The translations under genes and the position numbers were made by a program. Source: DATFFO01 sp963744905 (GTDB taxonomy: Bacteria > Actinomycetota > Acidimicrobiia > Spongiisociales > ZC4RG35). Taken from it: a DNA stretch of 64,000 bases. The stretch is from assembly GCA_963744905.1 (NCBI GenBank), contig CAVUUV010000005.1:310001-374000 (forward strand), read 5' to 3'. This document shows positions 8,091 to 16,683 of the stretch, one piece after another. The number at the start of each line of letters is the position of its first letter. The first letter of the stretch is position 1. The notes below the pieces were generated by a model. That model was not told the origin of the DNA. It ran no database searches and saw nothing but the letters and a program-made list of their open reading frames with translations.

Positions 8091-9434
8091 ATGGACAATC
8101 TGTTCGCAGCCCGTGCCGAGGAGAAGCTCGACAAGGTGGCGCCGCTGGCGACCCGCATGCGTCCCCGGCACCTCGACGAGGTGGTGGGTCAGCCAACCCT
8201 GCTGGCGCCGGGGTCGGCTTTTCGGCGCGTCGTGGAATCGGGCAATCCGGTTTCGATGATCCTCTGGGGACCGCCTGGCACGGGTAAGACCACTCTGGCA
8301 CGGGTGCTCGCTCACCACGCAAAGGCCGCATTCGAGACGCTGTCGGCCACCTCGGCCGGGGTGAAGGACGTCCGCGAGGTACTGGCCCGGGCCCGTCAGC
8401 GTCTGGAAACCGAAGAGCTGCGCACGGTCCTCTTTCTGGACGAGATTCATCGGTTTTCTAAGAATCAGCAGGATGCCCTGCTCCCAAGTGTGGAGGACGG
8501 GACCATCATCTTGATCGGCGCCACCACCGAGAATCCTTTCTTCGAAGTGAATTCGCCCCTCATATCGCGCTCGACGCTGTTTCGCCTGGAACCGCTCCCA
8601 CCCCAGGATCTCATTGAGCTCATCAACAGAGCGATGGCAGACACCGGGCGCGGGTTGGGTGGAAGCGGCCTGGAAATCGACCCCGACGCCAGGTCGGCCC
8701 TCGCCGAAAGGACTGGAGGAGACGCCCGCCTCACCCTGAATGCTCTGGAGATGGCTGCCACTCTGGCTGCCGGCCGGGACGGCCGGTTGATCGAAGTCGC
8801 CGATGTCGAAGAGGCCCTCCAACGTCGAATCGTTCGTTATGACAAGGCCGGAGATGCTCACTACGACGTCATCTCTGCCTTCATCAAGAGTCTGCGCGGC
8901 TCGGATCCCGATGCAGCCGTTTACTGGCTCCATCTGATGCTGGAAGCGGGAGAGGACCCCGAGTTCATCGCCCGCAGGATGGTCATCTTCGCCTCCGAGG
9001 ATGTGGGACTGGCCGACAGTCGGGCACTGGGCCTGGCAGTGGCGGCAGCCGATGCACTGGCATATGTAGGTCTGCCCGAGGCCTCGTTTGCCCTCACTCA
9101 CGCTGCCCTGTATCTGGCGACGGCCCCCAAGTCCAATTCGGTCAAGACCACTATCTCGGAAGCCCGCAGGGCGGTCATCGAAGGCCCGGCGGCGGCGGTT
9201 CCCCTCCACCTGAGAGACGGCAGCTATGCCGGGGCCAAACAGCTGGGGCACGGCCAGGATTACCTCTACCCACACGACCACCCAGGCCACATCGTGGACC
9301 AGGACTATTGGCCTGAAGGTCAGGAGCCACGGGTGCTGTATCACCCCACCCGGGAGGGGGCGGAACGAGCCCGTGCCGAGTGGTTCGCAGAGCTGGAGCG
9401 AATTGCGGGCCGCGAGCGAAAGCGCGACAGCTAA
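8091..9434 (+). CDS. rarA: Replication-associated recombination protein A (RarA/MgsA AAA+ ATPase)
   Basis: 447-residue AAA+ protein. Walker A GPPGTGKT is at residues 60-67, Walker B with DEIH at 117-120, sensor region with GATTENPFFEVN, and the RarA C-terminal tetramerisation part (AVYWLHLMLEAGEDPEFIARR ends before residue 300 and KSNSVKTTISEAR follows). RarA acts at stalled replication forks with single-strand binding protein. A TAGCCT box (8074-8079) lies 11 bases before the ATG, suggesting a nearly leaderless own transcript. In actinobacteria rarA usually precedes alaS, as here. Confidence 0.93.
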   Translation: MDNLFAARAEEKLDKVAPLATRMRPRHLDEVVGQPTLLAPGSAFRRVVESGNPVSMILWGPPGTGKTTLARVLAHHAKAAFETLSATSAGVKDVREVLARARQRLETEELRTVLFLDEIHRFSKNQQDALLPSVEDGTIILIGATTENPFFEVNSPLISRSTLFRLEPLPPQDLIELINRAMADTGRGLGGSGLEIDPDARSALAERTGGDARLTLNALEMAATLAAGRDGRLIEVADVEEALQRRIVRYDKAGDAHYDVISAFIKSLRGSDPDAAVYWLHLMLEAGEDPEFIARRMVIFASEDVGLADSRALGLAVAAADALAYVGLPEASFALTHAALYLATAPKSNSVKTTISEARRAVIEGPAAAVPLHLRDGSYAGAKQLGHGQDYLYPHDHPGHIVDQDYWPEGQEPRVLYHPTREGAERARAEWFAELERIAGRERKRDS

Positions 9435-9443
9435 CCTCTGGGC

Positions 9444-9617
9444 ATGCTTGACCGGTTGTGGTGGTTCGCCACCGGCCTCCTGGCCGGAGGACTCGTGACC
9501 GTCCGCGCCCTGCGTCGCAAGCCCCGTCCCGCCGATCTTGGCCGGGCGGCAGCGGCCACCGGTGCCGATGTCCTCGAGCTGGCTGCGCGAGCCGTCAAGC
9601 CGCCGCGTCGTCGGTGA
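9444..9617 (+). CDS. Small protein with one membrane helix, between rarA and alaS
   Basis: A 57-residue frame: MLDRLWWFATGLLAGGL opens one hydrophobic helix (about residues 5-20), followed by a basic stretch RALRRKPRPADLG and a short amphipathic, Arg-rich tail ending PPRRR. The rarA stop codon TAA (9432-9434) is the start of a TAACCT box 6 bases before the ATG, the layout of a leaderless gene. Many actinobacteria have a small membrane-associated gene in this position, so I consider it real, but I do not recognise a named family. Function unknown; probably inner-membrane, with the basic tail in the cytoplasm. Confidence 0.58.
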   Translation: MLDRLWWFATGLLAGGLVTVRALRRKPRPADLGRAAAATGADVLELAARAVKPPRRR

Positions 9618-9674
9618 CAACGGACGGCTCGGCGGCATCGGTAACGACTCCGACTCACGACCGAGGCTAATCCC

Positions 9675-12311
9675 ATGGACTCCAATCAGATCAGACGCAC
9701 CTTCACCGACTTCTTCGTCGAGCGCGGACATGTGGCCCGCCCGTCTGCCTCACTCATTCCGACAGATCCAACGTTGCTGATGACGGCCGCCGGGATGGTT
9801 CCGTTCAAGCCCTATTTCCTGGGGGAGGAGGAGGCGCCCTGGGACCGAGCCACCTCGATCCAGAAGTGTGTGAGGACGGTGGACATCGACATCATCGGGA
9901 CCACCACCCGCCACTTCTCCTTCTTCGAGATGATGGGCAATTTCAGCTTTGGTGACTATTTCAAAGAGTCCGCCATTCCCTGGTCATATGAACTGGTAAC
10001 GGGAGGCTACGGCCTTGACCCTGACCGGTTGTGGTTCACCGTCTACGAAGACGACGACGAGGCGGCAGAAATATGGGTCGACGGGGTGGGTGTCCCGGCG
10101 GACCGGGTTCAACGGGGAAACCAGGAGGAGAATTTCTGGCAGATGGGCGTGGCCGGGCCGTGCGGGCCCGATTCAGAGATCTTCTACGACAAGGGACCGG
10201 AGTTCGGCGCCGAAGGCGGCCCGATCGGCGGAGGTGAGGAGCGCTTCGTCGAGATCTGGAACCTGGTCTTCATGCAGAACATCCAGGACGAGCCCTATCA
10301 CGTTGTGGATGAGTTGCCGGCCAAGAACATCGACACCGGCATGGGCCTGGAGCGGATCGCCGCCGTCCTCCAGGACGTTCCCACGGTCTTCCAGGTCGAC
10401 ACGGTATGGCCGGTTCTCCAGGCTGCCTCTGCCTACTCCTCCATCCCATACGGCCACTCTTCCGACTCGGACATCGTCTTGCGCTTGCTGGCAGACCATG
10501 GGCGGGCAGTCGCGTTCCTCCTCGCCGACGGAGTAGTTCCCTCCAACGACGGACGTGGGTACGTGCTGAGACGGATTCTTCGTCGGGGTGTTCGTCACGC
10601 CTGGCAGCTCCGTCCCGATGCGGGCAACGACCTCGTCTTTCCCCGGCTGGTCGAGGCCACGATCGACGTGATGTCGCAGGCCTATCCGGAGCTCACCCAG
10701 GGTCGGGACTTCATTCTCGAGGCAGTGACCCGGGAGGAGAAGAACTTCCGGCACACCATTGCCTCCGGGGTGGCGATGCTCGACCGGGAGCTTTCGCAGC
10801 TCGAGGGTCCGGTGCTGGAAGGGTCGGTGGCGTTCAAGCTTCACGACACCTACGGATTTCCCATCGAGCTCACCTCCGAGATGGCGGCTGAACGAGGGGT
10901 GTCCATCGACCGGGGCGGTTTCGAGACGGAGATGGAGGCCCAGAGGCAGAGGGCCAGAGCAGCCTGGAGAGGTGGTGACACTGCCGTCGCAGCCGAGATC
11001 TATCGCTCCCTGGCCGACGACGTCGGACTGACCGACTTCGTGGGCTACACGGAGGAGAGAAGCCGGGGCCGAATTCTGGCCATACTGGCCGATGGCGAGC
11101 ACATCGAGACGGCCGAGACGGGCCGCCAGGTAGAGGTATTCGTCGATCGCACGCCCTTCTACGCAGAGTCCGGGGGACAGGTAGGAGATTCGGGTGTCAT
11201 GAGGTCGGAGACGGGCGCGGGCCGGGTTGATGACACCCGGCACGCCATCCAGGGATTGCATGGCCACAAGGTCACCATCGAGTCGGGAACCCTGCGTCAG
11301 GGCCAGGAGGTCGACCTCGCCATCGACTCACCCCGCCGGGAGGGAATCAGGAAGAGCCACACCGGAACCCACGTCCTCCACTGGGCACTGCGCTCGGTAC
11401 TCGGCGAGCATGCCACTCAGGCGGGCTCGCTGGTGGAGAACGGCCGGCTTCGCTTCGATTTCTCCCACTTCTCGGGCCTGGCCGACGAGGAGCTGGCCGA
11501 GGTCGAATGGCAGGCCAACCGTCATCTCATCGCCAACGACCAGGTCTCCACCACGGTCACCAGCAAGGAGCAGGCGCAGGAGATGGGGGCGCTCGCCTTC
11601 TTCGGAGACAAGTACGGAGAGCGAGTGCGGGTGGTGCAGATCGGCGAATACTCGATCGAGTTTTGCGGGGGGACCCACACCCGCACCGCCGGACAGGTCG
11701 GACCGCTCATCGTCATGTCGGAGTCATCGATCGGTTCCAATATCCGCCGGGTCGAGGCCCTCACCGGCGAAGCCGCCTATCGAAGCGTGGCCGGATCCCG
11801 CTCTGACCTGTCACGGCTTGCTCGACTACTTCGTGCTCCCCGCACTCAGGTGGTGGAACGAGTGGAGGGACTGATCGACCGCCTCGACACTCTGGAACAA
11901 AGGCTCGATCAGGCGGCGGCCCAGGAACGGGGTGATCTGGCAGCCGAGCTGGCGGCCAAGGCCGAACCTGTAGGGGAACACCGCCTGGTGGTGGCCGACG
12001 CCGGGGAGCTCGCTCCCGCCGACCTGCGTCAGCTGGCGCTCGACGTGAGGGGACGCCTGGGTGGGTCCGCTCTGGTGGTCGTGGGGTCCCGCCACGATGG
12101 AAAGGGGGCGCTGGTGGCGGCCGCCACTCCCGGCCTGGTCGAGGCCGGCATCTCGGCGGGTGAGCTGGCCGGGGTGGGAGCGGCCGTGCTGGGGGGAGGG
12201 GGCAGCCGCGATCCCGAACTCGCCCAGGCGGGCGGACCCGACGGCGACTCCCTCGAGAAGGCCCTGAATGAAGTCCGGGAGAGAGCTGCGGCGCGGGTGC
12301 GCCAGGCCTGA
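9675..12311 (+). CDS. alaS: Alanyl-tRNA synthetase
   Basis: 878 residues, full length. The class II aminoacylation core is at the N-terminus (FTDFFVERGHVARPSASLIP, RHFSFFEMMGNFSFGDYF, GFPIELTSEMAAERG). The editing domain holds the two zinc-type motifs HTGTHVLHWAL (about residue 557) and FCGGTHTRTAG (about residue 659), needed to clear mischarged Ser- and Gly-tRNA. A C-terminal DHHA1 domain with glycine-rich GVGAAVLGGGGSRDPELAQAG ends the protein. The stop overlaps the ruvX start (TGATG), so alaS, ruvX, mltG and aroE are translationally coupled. Confidence 0.96.
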   Translation: MDSNQIRRTFTDFFVERGHVARPSASLIPTDPTLLMTAAGMVPFKPYFLGEEEAPWDRATSIQKCVRTVDIDIIGTTTRHFSFFEMMGNFSFGDYFKESAIPWSYELVTGGYGLDPDRLWFTVYEDDDEAAEIWVDGVGVPADRVQRGNQEENFWQMGVAGPCGPDSEIFYDKGPEFGAEGGPIGGGEERFVEIWNLVFMQNIQDEPYHVVDELPAKNIDTGMGLERIAAVLQDVPTVFQVDTVWPVLQAASAYSSIPYGHSSDSDIVLRLLADHGRAVAFLLADGVVPSNDGRGYVLRRILRRGVRHAWQLRPDAGNDLVFPRLVEATIDVMSQAYPELTQGRDFILEAVTREEKNFRHTIASGVAMLDRELSQLEGPVLEGSVAFKLHDTYGFPIELTSEMAAERGVSIDRGGFETEMEAQRQRARAAWRGGDTAVAAEIYRSLADDVGLTDFVGYTEERSRGRILAILADGEHIETAETGRQVEVFVDRTPFYAESGGQVGDSGVMRSETGAGRVDDTRHAIQGLHGHKVTIESGTLRQGQEVDLAIDSPRREGIRKSHTGTHVLHWALRSVLGEHATQAGSLVENGRLRFDFSHFSGLADEELAEVEWQANRHLIANDQVSTTVTSKEQAQEMGALAFFGDKYGERVRVVQIGEYSIEFCGGTHTRTAGQVGPLIVMSESSIGSNIRRVEALTGEAAYRSVAGSRSDLSRLARLLRAPRTQVVERVEGLIDRLDTLEQRLDQAAAQERGDLAAELAAKAEPVGEHRLVVADAGELAPADLRQLALDVRGRLGGSALVVVGSRHDGKGALVAAATPGLVEAGISAGELAGVGAAVLGGGGSRDPELAQAGGPDGDSLEKALNEVRERAAARVRQA

Positions 12312-12733
12312 TGGGCCGCGTTCTGGCGATCGATCCCGGAAGGGTTCGTGTGGGTCTGGCGGTGAGTGATCCACTCCGGATCACCGCTCAACCCCTGGAG
12401 GTTGTTCCGGCCGGTGAGGCAGTCGAACGTATCAAGGCGCTCTGTGACGACCTCGAGGTGGACCAGATCGTGCTGGGCCTCCCCGTGACCGAATCTGGGG
12501 CGGTCGGTGAAGCAGCGGCCCGGGCGCGAGCTCTGGGTGATCAGGTGAGCGCGGCCACCGGGCTTCCGGTCGAAGAAGTGGACGAGCGCTACACTTCCCG
12601 ACTGGCGGAGAACGCAATGATCGAGGCCGGCGCCCGTCGCCGCATCAGACGCAAGAACCTCGACAAGATCGCCGCCGCCATGATTCTCCGCACCTATCTG
12701 GACCGACCGGAAAGTAACCAGGAGCCCGTGTGA
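12311..12733 (+). CDS. ruvX: Holliday-junction resolvase-like protein RuvX/YqgF
   Basis: 140 residues of RNase H fold. Motifs: AIDPGRVRVGLAVSDP at the N-terminus with the first catalytic Asp, IVLGLPVTESG in the middle and VDERYTSRLAE with the second acidic cluster. Proposed roles are pre-16S rRNA 5'-end maturation and junction resolution. It shares a base with the alaS stop (TGATG) and its own stop overlaps the mltG GTG start by 4 bases. The alaS-ruvX-mltG-aroE order is standard for actinobacteria. Confidence 0.93.
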   Translation: MGRVLAIDPGRVRVGLAVSDPLRITAQPLEVVPAGEAVERIKALCDDLEVDQIVLGLPVTESGAVGEAAARARALGDQVSAATGLPVEEVDERYTSRLAENAMIEAGARRRIRRKNLDKIAAAMILRTYLDRPESNQEPV

Positions 12734-13827
12734 GCCTCGATCCCGTCACGCCTCCCTCTCCTTTCGAACGCTTCGGGCGCCTGGGAGCGATCATCGCCCT
12801 GATCGTGTTGGCGGGGGTGGCGGTCGTGGGAGGGGCCTCGTTTCTGGGCCGCCGCGTCGGTCAGACCATCAACTCCGGGACCGGGGGCGCCGGCGGCGAT
12901 GTCACCCCCGGCATCGACGTCGAGGTGGTTGTTCCTTCCGGCGCCAGCGCCAAAGAGATAGCCGCCATACTGGCTGCCCAGGGGGTCATCGAGTCCGCTT
13001 CCCAGTTCGAGACCGTTGTCCGGGCCGCCGGCGCCTCCGCCGACCTGCGGGCGGGCACCTATCAATTCGTCACGGGGATGGAACCGAGTCATGTCCTCGA
13101 CCTCCTGCGGGAAGGCCCGGCGGCCGACACGCTGCGGGTGACCATCCCCGAAGGCCTGCGGGTGGTTGAGATCGTGGCCCGACTGGCTGAGGCCACCGGC
13201 AGGCCGGAGTCCGACTTCACCACCGCTCTTGAGTCGAATGCCGTGATCACCAGCCTTCGAAAGATGGGCAAGTCATCAGCCCTCACCGACTGGGAAGGAC
13301 TGCTCTTCCCCGACACCTACCAGGTGGCCAAGACCGAGGAGCCCGCTTCGATCCTCCAGCGAATGGCGGACACGATGGCGCGGAAAGTGAACCAGGTCGA
13401 TTGGTCCCGGCTGGAGAAGGCGGGATACGACCGCTATGAAGGGATCATCATCGCCTCGCTCATCGAGTCCGAGGTGCGAGTGGCCGACGAGCGCCCACTC
13501 GTTTCCAGCGTGATCGCCAATCGCCTGGCGGCCGAGATGCCGCTGCAGATCGATGCCACCGTGCTCTATGCGCTGGGGACCCGGATTGCCCAGGAATTCG
13601 ACTCATCGATCGACTCGCCCTACAACACCTACAGGGTCAAGGGCCTGCCCCCGACGCCCATTTCGGCCCCGGGGCTGGCCTCGCTCAAGGCAGCGGCCGC
13701 GCCGGCCGACACCGAGTATCTGTACTACGTGCTGAGCAGCAAGGACGGAAGCCACACCTTCTCCACCAATCTCGAGGACCACAACGCCGCGGTTCAGAAG
13801 GCTCGCCAGGAGGGGATCCTCCCCTGA
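12730..13827 (+). CDS. mltG: Endolytic murein transglycosylase MltG
   Basis: 365 residues. A single N-terminal transmembrane helix spans about residues 19-39 (IIALIVLAGVAVVGGASF); a LysM-like part follows (VVVPSGASAKEIAAILAAQG). The YceG/MltG catalytic domain contains LFPDTYQVAK and IIASLIESEVR, where Glu246 corresponds to the catalytic glutamate, and ends with the family phrase PYNTYRVKGLPPTPIS. The enzyme cuts nascent glycan strands in the periplasmic space and so sets peptidoglycan strand length. GTG start in a GTGA overlap with ruvX. Confidence 0.93.
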   Translation: MSLDPVTPPSPFERFGRLGAIIALIVLAGVAVVGGASFLGRRVGQTINSGTGGAGGDVTPGIDVEVVVPSGASAKEIAAILAAQGVIESASQFETVVRAAGASADLRAGTYQFVTGMEPSHVLDLLREGPAADTLRVTIPEGLRVVEIVARLAEATGRPESDFTTALESNAVITSLRKMGKSSALTDWEGLLFPDTYQVAKTEEPASILQRMADTMARKVNQVDWSRLEKAGYDRYEGIIIASLIESEVRVADERPLVSSVIANRLAAEMPLQIDATVLYALGTRIAQEFDSSIDSPYNTYRVKGLPPTPISAPGLASLKAAAAPADTEYLYYVLSSKDGSHTFSTNLEDHNAAVQKARQEGILP

Positions 13828-14663
13828 GTGAGGGATCACTGCATCTGGCCGTCGTGGGCGATCCGATCGAGCATTCACGGTCGCCCGCCATCCACACCGC
13901 CGCCCTGGCGGCGGCAGGAATCGAGGGGACGTATCTGGCGAGACGGGTTGCCCCCGGCGAACTGGGCCGGATCTTCGAGGAGCTGAGATCAGGTGCCCTG
14001 GACGGGATCAACGTCACCATGCCTCACAAGCCGGAGGCGGCTCGTCTGTGTGACGAACTGTCCGATGATGCCCGCCGCTCATCGTCGGTGAACACAGTGG
14101 TGAGAATCGGGGGAGGACGCCTCATCGGGCACTCCACCGATGTCACCGCCATCCGCCGCCTGTGGCGAAACAGACTCCCCACAGATCATCCGGTGCTGGT
14201 CCTCGGAGCCGGGGGAGCCGCCTCGGCCGCATGTATTGCGGCGCAGGGTCGCACCGTTTACGTGTCGGCTCGTCGGGACGGGGCAATCAAGGCCCTCCAG
14301 CGCCATCTCGACCGGCAGATCGTGGCCGTGCCCTGGGGATCGGCGGTTGCCGAAGCTGTCGTGGTCAACGCCACGCCCCTGGGAATGCACGGAGAGCATC
14401 TGCCCGCTCCCTTATTGACGCTGGCGGCGGGCTTCCTCGACCTGGCATATGGCGAAGCAGCCACACCGTCGGTCGCCCAGGCCAGATCGGCGGGGCTCGA
14501 CGTTGTCGACGGTCTCGAGGTCCTGGTGACCCAGGCGGCCGACTCGTTCAGGCTGTGGACCGGTCAAGAGGCGACCCTCGAGGTGATGTACCGGACAGCT
14601 CGAAACTACTCAAGACAGTCCAATTCGGCACCGAATGAGATGATTGACGGCGAAGGTCTGTAA
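13824..14663 (+). CDS. aroE: Shikimate dehydrogenase; probable CTG start
   Basis: Reduces 3-dehydroshikimate to shikimate with NADPH. Motifs: VVGDPIEHSRSP for substrate binding, INVTMPHKPEA with the catalytic Lys, NTVVRIGGG, the dinucleotide loop LGAGGAASAA and VNATPLGMHG. The first ordinary start codon (GTG 13854) would remove the first beta strand, leaving MGDPIEHS. In the same frame CTG at 13824 overlaps the mltG stop as CTGA, gives MSEGSLHLAVVGDPIEHS, and has AGGAGGGG (13808-13815) correctly spaced before it. I therefore annotate 279 residues from CTG. Confidence 0.9.
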   Translation: MSEGSLHLAVVGDPIEHSRSPAIHTAALAAAGIEGTYLARRVAPGELGRIFEELRSGALDGINVTMPHKPEAARLCDELSDDARRSSSVNTVVRIGGGRLIGHSTDVTAIRRLWRNRLPTDHPVLVLGAGGAASAACIAAQGRTVYVSARRDGAIKALQRHLDRQIVAVPWGSAVAEAVVVNATPLGMHGEHLPAPLLTLAAGFLDLAYGEAATPSVAQARSAGLDVVDGLEVLVTQAADSFRLWTGQEATLEVMYRTARNYSRQSNSAPNEMIDGEGL

Positions 14664-14673
14664 AGGAGAACCC

Positions 14674-15729
14674 ATGTCGCTCAGTGGAAAACTGGAGATC
14701 TTCCCTCTGGAGGAGGTCCTCAGACTTTTGTCCCGGTCTCATCAGACCGGATGCTTGCGGATCGAGGGACAGGGAGCAGGGCGAATCTACATGAACAGCG
14801 GCTCGATCACCTACGCGGCCGTGGAAGCCGACGAGGCCCTGCGCGCCCGACTGTTGTCGGCCGGGCTGGTGACCGAAGAAGGAATGAGGCAGGTCGAAAC
14901 GAGCAACGGCAGCCTCACTGAAGCTCTGGCGCCGTCTTCTTCCACCGCAGCCCTGGCCGAAGAGATTCGAGAGCAGACGGTGGAGAGCGTGTATCGCATC
15001 CGCCGTCCCAAGACCGGACCCTTCTCCTTCTCCGTCGATGCGCGGCCCCGCTACGCCACAGGACAGAGCTTCGACGTGGAGATGATCGTCTCCGAGGCGG
15101 ACCGGCGCGCCGTGGAATGGTCCGAGATCGAGGAGGTGGTTCCCGACCTCATGGTGCCGTGGCGGATGATTCCCGAAATCGACGAGGAGTCGGTCAAGCT
15201 CAGCGATACCGCATGGCGTTTCCTGGCCGCGCTCGAGGGCGGGGCATCGGTAGAGGAGATGTCCAAGCGTCTGGGCATGACCGAATTCCAGGCAGCTCGC
15301 CGTACCGCCGAACTGTCCAGGGTCCGGCTGATCGAGCCCCTCGGCGAGGCTCGCCGCGAGGAGAGTCACGAGCCCCCGCTGGTCGAGCGAGGGCCGGAAA
15401 GCTACGAGGCCCAACCTGCCCAGCCTCAGCAACAGCAGGAACCCTCCCAGGTCGTCGAGCCGGCCCCCGAGCGTTCCTGGTGGGAGGAAGAGGCGCAGTC
15501 CACACCCGCCCGGGCTGATACCGAGCAGGCTCCCGCCGCCGACGAGACCTTCCTGGAAAAGGTGTTCGGGGAACTGGAGCACAGCGAGGGCGAAGACGCC
15601 TCTCAGAGCGAATCCGAAGCGTCCAAGAGCGACGACGACCACGACGACGATGACGATGGGGACGCCGGGTTTGGTCTCCTACGCCGTCGGGGACTCGGGG
15701 CCGCCTTCCGCGAGCTGGCCGACTCCTGA
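14674..15729 (+). CDS. DUF4388-type protein with long acidic tail
   Basis: 351 residues from ATG 14674, which has a strong AAAGGAG 6 bases upstream; a longer frame from 14644 is less likely. The first 90 or so residues (SLSGKLEIFPLEEVLRLLS, HQTGCLRIEGQGAGRIYMN) match the DUF4388/PATAN domain seen in two-component and motility-linked proteins. A helical region follows to about residue 230, including a winged-helix-like SVEEMSKRLGMTEFQAARR. The last 120 residues are Pro/Gln/Glu-rich with an Asp run (DDDHDDDDDGD), probably disordered. Cytoplasmic. Precise role unknown; the neighbouring prepilin peptidase hints at type IV pili or secretion. Confidence 0.8.
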   Translation: MSLSGKLEIFPLEEVLRLLSRSHQTGCLRIEGQGAGRIYMNSGSITYAAVEADEALRARLLSAGLVTEEGMRQVETSNGSLTEALAPSSSTAALAEEIREQTVESVYRIRRPKTGPFSFSVDARPRYATGQSFDVEMIVSEADRRAVEWSEIEEVVPDLMVPWRMIPEIDEESVKLSDTAWRFLAALEGGASVEEMSKRLGMTEFQAARRTAELSRVRLIEPLGEARREESHEPPLVERGPESYEAQPAQPQQQQEPSQVVEPAPERSWWEEEAQSTPARADTEQAPAADETFLEKVFGELEHSEGEDASQSESEASKSDDDHDDDDDGDAGFGLLRRRGLGAAFRELADS

Positions 15730-15746
15730 GCGTACCTCCGCCGTCC

Positions 15747-15773
15747 GGACGCCCCTGCCAGGCAGGGGCGTCC
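15747..15773 (+). terminator. Strong hairpin after the DUF4388 gene
   Basis: GGACGCCCCTGCC-A-GGCAGGGGCGTCC, a perfect 13-base inverted repeat 17 bases after the stop codon. There is no T-tract, as is common for actinobacterial terminators, so it is called a likely terminator on position and stability. Confidence 0.6.
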
Positions 15774-15814
15774 GTCGCGTCGGGTGCCATCCCGAGGTGG
15801 GCAACGCCTGCGAT

Positions 15815-15925
15815 TACGATCGCCCGGTGCTCCCCAAGAGAGGACCACTTCGTATTTCGCCGGGGCGCGAGGATCGGCGTGCGGCCGGCCGAAACCCAAC
15901 CGTGCTCGAGTTGAGGAGCGCCTAG
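15815..15925 (+). other. Possible leaderless 32-codon leader ORF before the prepilin peptidase
   Basis: A TACGAT box (15815-15820) stands 6 bases before GTG 15827, which opens a 32-residue frame (MLPKRGPLRISPGRE ... VLELRSA) ending with TAG at 15925, one base before the prepilin peptidase GTG at 15927. The layout suits a leaderless, translationally coupled upstream peptide. The peptide matches no family I know, and chance is possible. Confidence 0.35.
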
Positions 15926-15926
15926 C

Positions 15927-16649
15927 GTGCCGGCTCTGATCGCCGCCGTGGCGGGGCTCCTCAGCGGACCCCTGGTCCACCATGTCGCCGTTCAGGCCGG
16001 AGCCGACCGACCCTTCGCCCCCGCCCGGGCCGTGTGCCGTCGATGTGGCGAAATCCATGGACGGCTGCTTTCTGCCTGCCCGTCGTGCGGGCTGGGGCCG
16101 TCCCGCCCCCTGCTCACCTCGCTCGTCAACGGCGGAGTGTGGGCCGGAATCGCCTGGCGGTTGGGCTGGGAGTGGGCCCTGGTGGCCTATCTCTTCTTCA
16201 TCGGCATGACCGTGGCCCTGTTTCTCACCGACCTGGACCACAAGCGGATCCCGAATCGGATCACCTACCCGGGGACACTGATCGCGCTCGGCTTGCTGGC
16301 GGCGGGAGCGGCCGGAGACGGCACGGCCGGGGCAATTCCCCGGGCGCTGGCGGGCGCTGGTGTATATGCGGGGATCCTCTTCGTCGTGTACCTGGTGGCA
16401 CGGGGAGGCTTTGGGTTCGGCGACGTGAAACTGGCCGTTCCCCTGGGCCTGTTCCTCGTATTCGATGCCTGGGAACGGCTTTTCGTGGCCGGGTTGTTGA
16501 CGGCAGTAACCGGCGCACTGGTAGCCCTGGGAGCCGTCGTGATCGGTCGGGCGGGTGCCAAGACGGAGATCCCGTACGGACCTTCGATGATCCTGGGGGC
16601 CTGGGTGGCACTCATTGGCGGTGAAGCCCTGACCAGAGTGTTCATGTGA
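15927..16649 (+). CDS. Prepilin peptidase (type IV leader peptidase, A24 family)
   Basis: 240 residues, polytopic membrane protein with about seven hydrophobic segments. A short N-terminal segment is followed by the zinc-type CRRC ... CPSC pair (about residues 37-56). The two catalytic aspartates are in TDLDHKRIPNR and in the GFGFGDVKLA (GxGD) motif. It cleaves the leader of type IV prepilins and related pseudopilins at the inner membrane and may N-methylate them. No pilin or pilus ATPase gene is in the window. Placement of pilD between aroE and aroC is common in actinobacteria. GTG start with GAGGAG 9 bases upstream. Confidence 0.9.
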   Translation: MPALIAAVAGLLSGPLVHHVAVQAGADRPFAPARAVCRRCGEIHGRLLSACPSCGLGPSRPLLTSLVNGGVWAGIAWRLGWEWALVAYLFFIGMTVALFLTDLDHKRIPNRITYPGTLIALGLLAAGAAGDGTAGAIPRALAGAGVYAGILFVVYLVARGGFGFGDVKLAVPLGLFLVFDAWERLFVAGLLTAVTGALVALGAVVIGRAGAKTEIPYGPSMILGAWVALIGGEALTRVFM

Positions 16650-16670
16650 TGGGTCGGCGCGGGTCGCCGG

Positions 16671-16676
16671 TACCAT
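16671..16676 (+). promoter_or_regulatory. Candidate -10 box TACCAT of aroC
   Basis: TACCAT ends 7 bases before the aroC GTG, so the transcript would start at or next to the start codon (leaderless). No clear -35. Confidence 0.5.
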
Positions 16677-16683
16677 CACGGCC

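Noticed and set aside
8070..9731. Long minus-strand frame opposite rarA
   Set aside because: Shadow of rarA with no domain similarity; long minus frames are common in GC-rich DNA.
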